In this document: positions 34,969-43,712 of the stretch, piece after piece
Layout: each line of letters opens with the position of its first letter
How positions within the stretch are numbered: the first letter of the stretch is position 1
Source: JAQGMV01 sp050260255
GTDB taxonomy: Bacteria > Pseudomonadota > Gammaproteobacteria > Burkholderiales > SG8-41
Direction: 5' to 3'
NCBI GenBank assembly: GCA_050260255.1
Contig: JBLNBW010000044.1
Coordinates: 39,522 to 103,521 of the forward strand
Length of the DNA: 64,000 nucleotides
Position numbers and translations under genes: made by a program
Notes under the pieces: model-generated
Database searches by the model: none
What the model was told of the DNA's origin: nothing
Seen by the model: the letters and a program-made list of their open reading frames with translations, nothing else

Positions 34969-36144
34969 TTAGCGCCGGCCAAGGCCCGGGCGCACGACCA
35001 TACGTTTGCGGCGCCGCGCATTTCCACTGTTGAGTAGAGATTCGTAAAGACGCAACGTCGCGTCGATCACGATGCCGCTGTGGAACTCCTGTTCCGCACG
35101 GCGACGCCCCGCGGCGCCATAGCGTGCGCGGCGACCGGGATTGGCGATAAGCTCTGCCAGCGCGCGCGCCAGCGCCGCCGCATCCCGCGGTGGCACGAGG
35201 ATTCCGTTCTCGCCGTTCTTGACCAGTTCCCGGCATCCCGGAACATCGGTCGTCACGATCGGACGGCCAGCAGCGAGTGCTTCGACGAGCGCCTTCGGCA
35301 ATCCCTCGCGGTAGGACGGCAGGCATACGATGTGACTCGCCGCGAGGAGCTCCGGTATGTCGGTCCGGTAGCCCAGCCAGTCCACGATCCCCTCGTCGCG
35401 CCAGCGCATGAGCTGTTCCGGTGGAATGCTGGCGGGGTTGCCGGCGTCGGGCGCTCCGATGAGTACAAAACGAGCAGCAACGCCTTGTGCGCGCAGCAGA
35501 CGCGCTGCCTGCACGAATTCGCCCACTCCCTTGTCCCACAACATACGCGCCGTCAGCACGACGGTCGGTGTCCCGGGCGGCTCGGCCGCGACGCGAAACC
35601 GCGACAGCTCCACGCCGCTACCAGGCACGAGCGCGGCGTCGCCTCTATGCACGAGTCCACGATCAACGAAATGTTCGAGATCGTCCCGATTCTCGAAGAC
35701 GACGCGGCTGCCGGGCGGATTCATGAGCCAACGCATGGCGCCGAGGATTACACGCCGGAGGAGCCACGTGTTGACACCCGCGGAGGTGAATGCGTAGCCC
35801 AATCCCACCGGTGCGTTGACCACGCGCGCGATCCCCGTGATGCGGGCTGCAAGCGAGCCGTAGATGATCGGCTTCAGCGCAATGTGATGCACGATGTGCG
35901 GCCGTTCGCTCGCATAGATGCGACAGACCTGGAGCAACGTGCGCAACTCGCGCAGAGGATTCGTGCTGCGCCGTTCGATCTTGAGTGGCAACAGCCTCAA
36001 GCCGGCCTCGCGTATGCGTCCGCCGTGCTCGCTTTCGCGGGCAGCGATCACAACATCGTACCCGGCTGCTTTCGCCGACCGCGCATGATCGATGAAGTGC
36101 GAGCAGAAGAACCAGTCTTCGGTTATGAGATAGAGCAGCTTCAT
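34969..36144 (-). CDS. glycosyltransferase family 4
   Basis: 391 residues from ATG at 36144. GT-B fold: N-terminal 'LLYLITEDWFFCSHFIDHARSAKAAGYDV', C-terminal 'LTARMLWDKGVGEFVQAARLL' and the donor-site EX7E motif 'EGLPKALVEALAAG'. The family transfers sugars with retention; the donor is not assignable. The start overlaps the stop of the upstream GT2 gene by four bases. It is the last gene of block B. Confidence 0.9.
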   Translation of the reverse strand: MKLLYLITEDWFFCSHFIDHARSAKAAGYDVVIAARESEHGGRIREAGLRLLPLKIERRSTNPLRELRTLLQVCRIYASERPHIVHHIALKPIIYGSLAARITGIARVVNAPVGLGYAFTSAGVNTWLLRRVILGAMRWLMNPPGSRVVFENRDDLEHFVDRGLVHRGDAALVPGSGVELSRFRVAAEPPGTPTVVLTARMLWDKGVGEFVQAARLLRAQGVAARFVLIGAPDAGNPASIPPEQLMRWRDEGIVDWLGYRTDIPELLAASHIVCLPSYREGLPKALVEALAAGRPIVTTDVPGCRELVKNGENGILVPPRDAAALARALAELIANPGRRARYGAAGRRRAEQEFHSGIVIDATLRLYESLLNSGNARRRKRMVVRPGLGRR

Positions 36145-37034
36145 GATTTTGTCGAAGCACCGGCCGATAAGCACGAGTTTAACTGCGCCAGGACCTCCGC
36201 TGAAACAGCATGTCGGGCAGTCCCCATGTACGGTTTCTCGAAGCCCGCGGCACAGGCGACATCCGCCGCCATCTTGGCACATGCGAGGACGGCCGCGCGC
36301 ACCCCATTGAGCAATTCACGGCGCTCGAAAAAAATACGAAGCTGCGCGCGGAGCAATGACCGCCGTGCCGCAAACGCGCTGCTCAATCGAAAAGCGTTCA
36401 GCCGGTAACCGAGAAGCACTTCGTCCAGGCAGGCAAAGCGACTCACCGGATAAGCGCGCAAGAGCAGTTCCTGGTCCTCGGCGCGCGGCACGGGCCGGTA
36501 GAGATGGCGTTCGAACCACGCCCGGCGACCCATCCAGCCCGGGTGCGGAAGCGGAATGTGACTCCATGGACGCTTGCACAGCGCTTCATGCGTCGGCGCA
36601 AAGGGCAGGATGCCGAGCACTGCGCCATCTTCACGGAAGGCGACCGCTTTGCAGCCCACCAGATCGACGTCGGGATGCGCGTCGAGGAAGGCCACCTGCC
36701 GTCCCAGCCGCAACGGAAAGCTCACGTCGTCGGCATCCATGCGGGCGATATAACGACCGCGGGCGAGCGCGATGCCCTGATTGAGGCGCGCCACCAGCCC
36801 GCGCTCGGACGTCGGACCGATGTACCGCACCCGAGCATCGCAAAGCGCAGTCACCAGATCGGGGGTGCCGTCGCGTGAGTGATCGTCCAGCACGAGGAGC
36901 TCCCAATTGGTGAACTGCTGAGCCAGCACCGACGTGATCGCGCTTCCGAGCGTCAGCGCGGCGTTATAAGACGGCAGAAGGATCGACACGACGGGCGTGC
37001 CCGCGGCGCTACCCGCGGCCTCGCTACGTGGCAT
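36141..37034 (-). CDS. glycosyltransferase family 2
   Basis: 297 residues from ATG at 37034. GT-A domain 'VSILLPSYNAALTLGSAITSVL', 'LLVLDDHSRDGT', 'LNQGIALARGRYIARMDADDVSF' (with DADD) and 'DVDLVGCKAV'. Similar to small repeat-unit transferases in O-antigen loci. It overlaps the next upstream gene (GT4) by 11 bases and the downstream one by four, consistent with co-translation. Confidence 0.9.
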   Translation of the reverse strand: MPRSEAAGSAAGTPVVSILLPSYNAALTLGSAITSVLAQQFTNWELLVLDDHSRDGTPDLVTALCDARVRYIGPTSERGLVARLNQGIALARGRYIARMDADDVSFPLRLGRQVAFLDAHPDVDLVGCKAVAFREDGAVLGILPFAPTHEALCKRPWSHIPLPHPGWMGRRAWFERHLYRPVPRAEDQELLLRAYPVSRFACLDEVLLGYRLNAFRLSSAFAARRSLLRAQLRIFFERRELLNGVRAAVLACAKMAADVACAAGFEKPYMGTARHAVSAEVLAQLNSCLSAGASTKS

Positions 37035-38310
37035 GCTCGCTCCTTCGCGTGTCCACCGGCGCAAGCAGCGCCTCGTATTGCGCGGCAATCGTTGCCCACG
37101 TAAAGCGCTCACGCCAAGCACGTCGGCCAGCCTCGCCGAGTTCGCGCAATCGCTGCAGGTCGCTCATCGCCTCCCGCATCTTCATCGATAGCACGCGGGG
37201 ATCGACTCGCGTATAGCCGCGTCCGTCGCACGGCGCCGGACATATCATGCCGGCGCCGGTCCAGCGTGCGATTTCCTCGGCATTGCCCGCCGGCACGCTG
37301 AGAAACGGCGTCCCGGCGGCGGCCGCTTCGAACAGCACCAACGGCGAGTACTCGATGTGCGACGCGAAGACGAACAGATCTGCCGCCATGTAAGCCTGGA
37401 CCAGCGCTTCGCGGGGCAGTTCGAGGGCGAGCACGCGCTTGCCCGGCTGTGCCCCCGCGTGTTCGGTCCACCGCGTAATCGGCTCAGGCTTGAACGCCTC
37501 GAGCGCCCGCTTCGCGGCGGCGACCGGCCCCAGCCGCCGCAAGGCCCGCACTGCGCGCGTCGTGAACCGCGCCGCTTGCACGCCGCCCAGCGCCGCGGCG
37601 CGGGGCACGGGCCGGTTGCCGTTGAGGATGAGAACGGTTGGCTGATCGGCGGCCAGCAGCGCGTACGCCTCGGCAACCTCGGCATGGCCCTTGAGCCCGG
37701 TATAGGCGCCGACGGTAAGGAACAGGAAACTCTCTTCCGGTATGCCGTAGCGTGCGCGAAAGCCGCTATCGCGCGGCACCGAGAACTCGGTCTCGCTGGC
37801 CCCGTTCGGCACGACGCTCCAGTGGGTAAGACCATGGTCGCGCGCGAAATCGATGTCGCGATAGCGTTCGGCATAGAAGATAAGATGATCGAACTTCTTC
37901 AGCACCCCCGGCATTTGCGCATAGTAATCCCGGTAGTCGGGCTCCTTGAGGCCCGAGAAGCCGCACGGCACAAACACCTTGCGTGCGCGAATTCGGTCGA
38001 GCACTGGCCACAGTGCGTCAAACGTCCATTGCTGTGCCGCCTTCACGAGAATGGCGTCACCGTCGAAAGCGGCGACGTACTCGCGATAACGCTCGACCTC
38101 CCCCGTGCACCCGTAAACGGCGTTGCCCGCGACGTCGAACTCTTCGATCCGCACGCCGTTGTGCACCAGCGCGCGGCGCTCGGGGAGCCGCGTCGTCGCG
38201 ACCACGACCTCGTGGCCTCGCTGCACCAGCCGCTCGGCAATCTCGCGCATCACGACCTGAACGCCGCCCAGGCTCGGATGGTAGAACTCGCAGCAGATCA
38301 GCACGCGCAT
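37024..38310 (-). CDS. glycosyltransferase family 4
   Basis: 428 residues from ATG at 38310. GT-B domain with 'VLICCEFYHPSLGGVQVVMREIAERL', 'VPNGASETEF', 'FLTVGAYTGLKGHAEVAEAYALL' and an EX7E motif in 'EYSPLVLFEAAAAG'. It is longer than its neighbours and carries an Arg/Ala-rich insert near residues 250-290. The longer frame upstream is in the shadow of the GT11 gene. Donor unknown. Confidence 0.9.
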   Translation of the reverse strand: MRVLICCEFYHPSLGGVQVVMREIAERLVQRGHEVVVATTRLPERRALVHNGVRIEEFDVAGNAVYGCTGEVERYREYVAAFDGDAILVKAAQQWTFDALWPVLDRIRARKVFVPCGFSGLKEPDYRDYYAQMPGVLKKFDHLIFYAERYRDIDFARDHGLTHWSVVPNGASETEFSVPRDSGFRARYGIPEESFLFLTVGAYTGLKGHAEVAEAYALLAADQPTVLILNGNRPVPRAAALGGVQAARFTTRAVRALRRLGPVAAAKRALEAFKPEPITRWTEHAGAQPGKRVLALELPREALVQAYMAADLFVFASHIEYSPLVLFEAAAAGTPFLSVPAGNAEEIARWTGAGMICPAPCDGRGYTRVDPRVLSMKMREAMSDLQRLRELGEAGRRAWRERFTWATIAAQYEALLAPVDTRRSEHAT

Positions 38311-38329
38311 GAAGTCGGCCCTCCCGCCG

Positions 38330-39226
38330 TCACAACCGCAGCCACGACTCGGGCACCAGATCGCGCGTATCATTTCGCGCCTCCCGGAACCACTGCCGCG
38401 GCGCGATGACGATTTTTGCGGGCGAGGGATTGAGCCATGCGCCCCACCAGCTGAACGAGCTGTTGGCCGTGATGTGGTGGCGGCAGGCGGCCATGAGATG
38501 CATGTCCTCGTAGTCCCGGCCATCGTCGGATGGATCGACGAATGCAATCGGCCAATCGGTCGGAAGATTCGCCCGCGCCCACTGCGGATCATCGCTGAAG
38601 ACAAAGAACCGCGCACCAGGCACTTTCGTCGCAATCACGGCCATCGCCTGCGCGTACCACTCGGGAGCACAGGTGCCGTGGTATGCGTTCGTCACGGCGT
38701 TGGCGACGTAATCACCGCGGCGTACATGCACGGAGACGGATGCGCAATCGATGAGCTGCTCCCGGAGCGCCATGCGAGACGGCGTCATCGGACGCAAAAG
38801 CTGGAAATCGGCGCGTATGGTGTGGGCAACCGGCGCGAAGTACTTCTCGGTCTGCCAGTAGCCGCGCGCGAGATAAGCGCTGCGCGGAGCGCGCAGCACG
38901 CGCGCATCGTAGGGGAAGCCTTGTTCGATGATAAAGCGCGGAGTAAGGCATCGGCGCAGCGGACCGAACCGCTCGAACACGCGAGCCAGCGGCGGACGAA
39001 ACGCCTGCACTTCCTCCGGCTTCGCGATATCGGCCTGAATACGAAGATGATGAAGCGTGTAGGTGCGCAGGGGATCGCCCGCGAACGCTCCTAGATCGAG
39101 CTTGAGGCGGGCGCCCCGGTCAAGTGCGAGCCGGCGCCCCAGCGCGTACTGGAACATCTGGTTGCCCTGACCGCCCCACAAGCGCGTCACGATCACGGCG
39201 CGTGTTTCCGTGCCGTCGCGCTTCAT
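38330..39226 (-). CDS. alpha-1,2-fucosyltransferase-like glycosyltransferase (GT11)
   Basis: 298 residues. The GT11 signature 'VHVRRGDYV' is clear, with 'GGQGNQMFQYALGRRLA' at the N-terminus, 'FFVFSDDPQWARANL' and 'HITANSSFSWWGAWLNP' at the C-terminus, all standard in bacterial alpha-1,2-fucosyltransferases. It uses GDP-fucose in known cases. No gmd/fcl genes for GDP-fucose occur in this window. The start overlaps the stop of the upstream GT2 by four bases. Confidence 0.93.
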   Translation of the reverse strand: MKRDGTETRAVIVTRLWGGQGNQMFQYALGRRLALDRGARLKLDLGAFAGDPLRTYTLHHLRIQADIAKPEEVQAFRPPLARVFERFGPLRRCLTPRFIIEQGFPYDARVLRAPRSAYLARGYWQTEKYFAPVAHTIRADFQLLRPMTPSRMALREQLIDCASVSVHVRRGDYVANAVTNAYHGTCAPEWYAQAMAVIATKVPGARFFVFSDDPQWARANLPTDWPIAFVDPSDDGRDYEDMHLMAACRHHITANSSFSWWGAWLNPSPAKIVIAPRQWFREARNDTRDLVPESWLRL

Positions 39227-40062
39227 GCGATGCCGAGCACACGCAGCGCCCATGTCACGAGCCGGGGGCACCGGGTGAGCGTAAGGTGACGCTCTGCAAT
39301 GCGCTCTGCAGTTCGCATGCGCTCGCCCTGCTGCGTGCTGCACCATGCGAGAAAATCGGTCATGACGGCCCGGCGCTGCACATTGATGTCCATGCCGTCG
39401 GCGCGCACGCTGGCCGCCGGATCGTCGCGGTAACTCACGAGTGGATACGTCAGGTAATCGATGTCGGTGAGCGTCGATACCCGAAGCCACAGGGCATAGT
39501 CCTCCAATGCCGTGAGCGCCTTCGCTTCGGGAAAGCCGGCTATGCGCGGCAGCAGGGAGCGGTGCAGCAGCATGGAGCTGCAAACGACCTGGTTGCACTT
39601 TGCGAGAGCTTCGAAGGTCAGCACGTCGCTCGTGAATTGCAGCAGCGGCCCGGCGTCGCGCCCACCGACCACTCTTGCCGCGTTCGAACAACAGGCGAGC
39701 CGGCCGGATTGCCGCAGTCGCGCGAGCTGAGCTTCGCATTTTTCCGCGTGCCATTCGTCGTCGCTATCCAGAAAGGCGATCCACTCCCCGCGGGCTTCCA
39801 GAAGTCCGCGATTGCGCGGTATCGCCGGGCGGCCACCGCGCGCGCCGGGGATCCATCGTACGCGCGCATCGGCGATGCGCGCTACGACTTCGCGGGTGTC
39901 ATCGGTCGAGCCATCGTCGCACACCAGTACTTCCAACGGCGGCCAGCTTTGATTCAATGCGCTGCGAATCGCGCTGCCCAGGATGGCAGCGCGGTTCCAC
40001 GTCGGTATGACGACCGAGACGCCGCCCGCGGAGCCAGCCCCGCCCTGCTCAGTCACTGGCAT
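39223..40062 (-). CDS. glycosyltransferase family 2
   Basis: 279 residues from ATG at 40062. GT-A domain 'VSVVIPTWNRAAILGSAIRSAL', 'VLVCDDGSTDDT', 'IPRNRGLLEARGEWIAFLDSDDEW' with DXD. Begins within the last 14 bases of the methyltransferase gene upstream. An alternative upstream start lies in that gene's shadow. Donor unknown. Confidence 0.9.
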   Translation of the reverse strand: MPVTEQGGAGSAGGVSVVIPTWNRAAILGSAIRSALNQSWPPLEVLVCDDGSTDDTREVVARIADARVRWIPGARGGRPAIPRNRGLLEARGEWIAFLDSDDEWHAEKCEAQLARLRQSGRLACCSNAARVVGGRDAGPLLQFTSDVLTFEALAKCNQVVCSSMLLHRSLLPRIAGFPEAKALTALEDYALWLRVSTLTDIDYLTYPLVSYRDDPAASVRADGMDINVQRRAVMTDFLAWCSTQQGERMRTAERIAERHLTLTRCPRLVTWALRVLGIA

Positions 40063-40735
40063 ATCCTCGCGCAAACTGCTCGTCGTACGCGCGCATCCAC
40101 ACGTCGAGCAACGCAAGCTCCCCGGGCGTGTCGTCCACCAGGAAGTCGGCAAGGTAGCGGCGCGCCGCCGCACGATATTCGTTGGCACTGCGCGTGGCGC
40201 CGCGCTTCTCGGCCATCACTTCGACATTGAATGTACCGCGCCATCCATGCCGGCGCGTGCGTATCGGCGTATAGCCGAACGCTTCCATAGCACGGCGTAG
40301 GCTGGCGGAGGTGTAGGCTTCGTAATGAGCCGCCCAAGGAGCCTCGTGGGATCCGAACAGATGGCGCTCGGCAACCGCCTTGCGTCGCGCGCTACGCAAC
40401 GGGTTGCAGATGACGAGCAGGCTGCGGAAAAGATCCGGCACTTCGACGTGGAGCCGACCGCCGGGCGCGAGCCAAGAGTGCCACACCGCCAGCAGCGCGC
40501 ATGCGGTCGGCCGACGGAAATGCTCGAACACGTGGTGGAGGCGTACTTCGGCGATGCTCTCGCGTCGGTAGACAAGGCCGCAGATGTCGGCATGCTGGTC
40601 CGCGACGCTCTTGCGCTGCACCGTATGTTGTGCGGGCGGGAAATCGATGTTGACGTAACCCGGCAGGTGGCGCTCGCCGCAGCCGAGATGCAGCCGCGGA
40701 TGATCGGCAGCCGTCGCGACGGAAGTCATTGGCAT
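40049..40735 (-). CDS. SAM-dependent methyltransferase
   Basis: 228 residues. It has a SAM-loop 'LHLGCGERHLPGYVNIDF', an acidic strand end 'DICGLVYRRESIAEVRLHHVFEHF', and 'LAPGGRLHVEVPDL', a pattern seen in small methyltransferases of O-antigen loci. It may act on the glycan or its terminal sugar; in characterised ABC-exported O-antigens a terminal methyl or phosphate stops chain growth. The ATG at 40735 or 40729 could start. Confidence 0.87.
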   Translation of the reverse strand: MPMTSVATAADHPRLHLGCGERHLPGYVNIDFPPAQHTVQRKSVADQHADICGLVYRRESIAEVRLHHVFEHFRRPTACALLAVWHSWLAPGGRLHVEVPDLFRSLLVICNPLRSARRKAVAERHLFGSHEAPWAAHYEAYTSASLRRAMEAFGYTPIRTRRHGWRGTFNVEVMAEKRGATRSANEYRAAARRYLADFLVDDTPGELALLDVWMRAYDEQFARGYASD

Positions 40736-40751
40736 TCTTTCATGAGGATCG

Positions 40752-41456
40752 TCACCGTTGCCCCATTCGGCCCGCGCGCCGCGCCATACGGGAGGCCAGT
40801 GCGCGCACGCCGCGCCGCAATGCGCGCGTGACTATGCCGTTTCGCGGCTCGTAGCGTGCTACGGGTCGGTCGCCGTCGAAAATGTCCTCGAACTTTGTCA
40901 CCCTGCGCACGGGCAAGCTTCCCGTCCATTCGAAGCCCTCGATCATGTCGCGCACCAGGCTGTCGACCAGTCCCGAATAGCCCTGCTGGAGCGTCGTTCG
41001 CAGAAAACGCTGCACGCCCGCGAAGTAGTCGAGCGGCGTCTCGGCTTTCTTCATGTAGCACAGTTCGCCGTGCCTGAACGCGACGAAGTTGACGTGTACG
41101 TCGAAGTTGTAAAGATATTCGTACACTGCACTGGGAAATTCGACATAGCCGGCGCCCGCCACGCGCGCCAGCTCGGCGGCGAAAAGCGGCACGTCGTCTA
41201 CGTGCTCGACGACCTGCGAGCAGATCACATAGTCGAACTCGCCGTCGCGAAACGGAAAGCGGCCGCCGCGATAGTACACGACCGGCTTGTCGGTCGCGAG
41301 CTTGCCCGCCCCACCCTGCTGACGCTCGCGTTCCGCATCGCTGTCGACCGCGAGCTCGAGCAGCACATCCGAACGCGGATGCGGCGCGTTGCCCGGTCCG
41401 ACCTCCAGCACGCGGTCTCCGGGCTTGATGCGAGTGATGCGTTCGGGGTAGAACAC
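40752..41456 (-). CDS. SAM-dependent methyltransferase
   Basis: 234 residues from GTG at 41456. The SAM site is 'VLEVGPGNAPHPRSDVLLEL', then 'FPFRDGEFDYVICSQVVEHVDDV' and 'GAGYVEFPSAVYEYLY'. Directly downstream (7 bases) of the C-terminally extended Wzt. In known systems that arrangement pairs Wzt with a chain-terminating methyltransferase, so this and the neighbouring methyltransferase are candidates for the capping enzyme. Confidence 0.88.
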   Translation of the reverse strand: MFYPERITRIKPGDRVLEVGPGNAPHPRSDVLLELAVDSDAERERQQGGAGKLATDKPVVYYRGGRFPFRDGEFDYVICSQVVEHVDDVPLFAAELARVAGAGYVEFPSAVYEYLYNFDVHVNFVAFRHGELCYMKKAETPLDYFAGVQRFLRTTLQQGYSGLVDSLVRDMIEGFEWTGSLPVRRVTKFEDIFDGDRPVARYEPRNGIVTRALRRGVRALASRMARRAGRMGQR

Positions 41457-41463
41457 GGCGACC

Positions 41464-42726
41464 CTACGCGATCCAGCGTATCGCGGGCGCGAGCAGCCCC
41501 GGCCGCCGCGTTACCCAGTACGGCGATTCGCTCAGCGCTCCGCGCACGGGCAGGATGATTTCCGGCCCGCGGACGCCGGGCTCGGCGATCCATTCCCTGA
41601 AGTAAAGCGCGACGAGCAGGCCGAGCCGGTAGTCACCCTCGTTGAGGAGCTCCACCGGCACGCGGCTTTTGACGTGCACCGGCCCGGGCACGAGCTGCGG
41701 CCACGTTTCCTGCGCCGTGTCGGTGGTGCAACTCCAGTACAGGAGGTGGCCGTCTTCCGAGAACAGGCCGTATCCGATCTGGAGCGCCTCATCCTGCTCG
41801 CGCAGTTCCCCGGCGACGTGCACCCACACTTCGGCGTCGCGCCGCGCCGGCAACGAGATGGCATTGCCGGCTTCGTCACCAAGCCAGAACGAAGTCGGCT
41901 GAAAGGGCGAATCGCGGAACTCGTCCTTCGTGTTGTCCCATCGCGCGATATGAGCCTCCTCGCCACTGGCGAGATAGAGACGAACGCTCTCCGACACATC
42001 GGTCGAATCGGATAGCAGCTGTCCCTTCTGCAGCACCACGCAGCGGCTGCACATCTGCTCGATGGCCGCCATATTGTGGCTCACGAAGAGCACGGTGCGC
42101 CCGCTGCCGCCGATGTCTTTCATCTTGCCCAGGCACTTCTTCTGGAACTGTGCGTCGCCCACCGCCAGCACTTCGTCGACCACCAGGATCTCCGGATCGA
42201 GATGCGCTGCGACCGCGAACGCCAACCGGACATACATGCCCGACGAGAAACGCTTGACCGGGGTGTCGAGGAATTTTTCGATTTCAGCGAATGCGACGAT
42301 GGCGTCGAACTTCGATCGTATTTCGTGAGCGCGCATGCCGAGGATGGCGCCGTTGAGATAGATGTTCTCGCGACCGGTGAGCTCGGGGTGAAAGCCGGTG
42401 CCGACTTCGAGCAGGCTCGACACCCGGCCACGCAGGCGAATGGAGCCTTCGGACGGATCGGTAATGCGGGAGAGCAGTTTGAGCAGCGTGGACTTGCCTG
42501 CGCCGTTGCGCCCGATGATGCCGAGCCGCTCGCCTTCCTGCAGGCTGAACGATACGTTGCGCAGGGCCCAGAAGGATTCGTTCTGCGACGCTTGCGCGCG
42601 CGGGCGGCCCGGAAGACGCTTGCGCACCGCGCGTACCACGGCATTACGCAAGGTATCGTACCGCGCTTCCTGCCGCTGGCCGATGATGTAGCGCTTCCCG
42701 AGGTTGTCGACCTTTATGGTTGTCAT
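41464..42726 (-). CDS. wzt: ABC transporter ATP-binding protein with C-terminal glycan-binding domain (Wzt), system 2
   Basis: 420 residues. ATPase part: Walker A 'GRNGAGKSTLL', signature 'RFSSGMYVRLAFAVAAHLDP', Walker B 'ILVVDEVLAVGD', 'VLFVSHNMAAI'. From about residue 265 a beta-sandwich Wzt C-terminal domain follows ('FWLGDEAGNAISLPARRDAEVWVHV', 'LQIGYGLFSEDGHLLYW'), which in known systems binds the non-reducing terminal modification of the O-antigen before export. It follows the permease gene by five bases. Confidence 0.95.
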   Translation of the reverse strand: MTTIKVDNLGKRYIIGQRQEARYDTLRNAVVRAVRKRLPGRPRAQASQNESFWALRNVSFSLQEGERLGIIGRNGAGKSTLLKLLSRITDPSEGSIRLRGRVSSLLEVGTGFHPELTGRENIYLNGAILGMRAHEIRSKFDAIVAFAEIEKFLDTPVKRFSSGMYVRLAFAVAAHLDPEILVVDEVLAVGDAQFQKKCLGKMKDIGGSGRTVLFVSHNMAAIEQMCSRCVVLQKGQLLSDSTDVSESVRLYLASGEEAHIARWDNTKDEFRDSPFQPTSFWLGDEAGNAISLPARRDAEVWVHVAGELREQDEALQIGYGLFSEDGHLLYWSCTTDTAQETWPQLVPGPVHVKSRVPVELLNEGDYRLGLLVALYFREWIAEPGVRGPEIILPVRGALSESPYWVTRRPGLLAPAIRWIA

Positions 42727-42731
42727 AACGC

Positions 42732-43559
42732 TCAGATGACGTCAGCAAAGCTCTTTTCTGTTTTGCGGAACTGCACGACGCCGACGTACAACAGCAAGGC
42801 GGCCACCGCGCCCGACAGCGCGAGCATCGGCACATCGAGCGGCGCATTGCCGCCCAGCAACGACCAGCGGAATCCTTCGATGGCACCGACCATCGGGTTG
42901 AGCGCAAACAGCAATCGCCACTGCTCGGGCACGATGACCGTGCTGAATCCCACGGGCGACACGTACATGCCGAACTGTATGAGGAAGGGAATGACGTAAC
43001 GGAAATCGCGATACTTGACGTTGAGCGCCGCGATCCACAAGCCCGGCCCGACGGCAATGACGAACGTGAGCGCAATGAACAGCGGCAACGCAAGTATGCG
43101 CAGATCGGGTGTAATGCCATACCAGAGCATGAGCGGCAACAGGAGCACCGCGGCCACCACGACATCGACCAGACAGACGGCGACAGCCGCGAGCGGCATC
43201 AGGATGCGCGGGAAGTAGACCTTCGCTACGAGGTTAGCGTTATCGACCAGACTCGCGGCCGCGGCAGCGAAAGCCGTGGATGCGAACTGCCATGCGAGCA
43301 CGCCGGCAAAGACGAGCAGCGGATACGGCACTCCCCCCGAAGGCAAGTTCGCCAGTCGTCCGAAAACGATGGTGAATGCCACCATCGTGAGCAGCGGACG
43401 AAGCCAAGCCCATGCGAAGCCGAACAGCGTCTGCTTATAGCGGACGAGCACGTCCCGCCAGGCAAGGAACAGGAACAAATCGCCGTAGCGCCACACGTCG
43501 CGCCAGTAATGCGCCTCGGTGCGTCCCGGCTCTATGATGATTTCCTGAAAGCGTTCCAT
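42732..43559 (-). CDS. wzm: ABC transporter permease for polysaccharide export (Wzm), system 2
   Basis: 275 residues from ATG at 43559. Six membrane helices of the ABC-2 type; 'FLAWRDVLVRYKQTLFGFAWAWLRPLLTMVAFTIVFG' at the N-terminus and 'VKYRDFRYVIPFLIQFGMYVSPVGF' in the middle are characteristic of Wzm. It is the first gene of block B. The upstream extension to 43688 enters the divergent intergenic region and is not supported. Confidence 0.95.
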   Translation of the reverse strand: MERFQEIIIEPGRTEAHYWRDVWRYGDLFLFLAWRDVLVRYKQTLFGFAWAWLRPLLTMVAFTIVFGRLANLPSGGVPYPLLVFAGVLAWQFASTAFAAAAASLVDNANLVAKVYFPRILMPLAAVAVCLVDVVVAAVLLLPLMLWYGITPDLRILALPLFIALTFVIAVGPGLWIAALNVKYRDFRYVIPFLIQFGMYVSPVGFSTVIVPEQWRLLFALNPMVGAIEGFRWSLLGGNAPLDVPMLALSGAVAALLLYVGVVQFRKTEKSFADVI

Positions 43560-43712
43560 GTTCTGATGTTCTTGTCGGCGTGAACCGGGACGAGAGGGCG
43601 GATACCAGCGCCTTGCAACGGGCAAGCGTGGCAGCAGCCGCGCGGCCGAATAAGAGTTCGCTATTATACGGGGATCAACCGCAGTCATTCATGCGCCTTA
43701 ATCCGCAAACAT

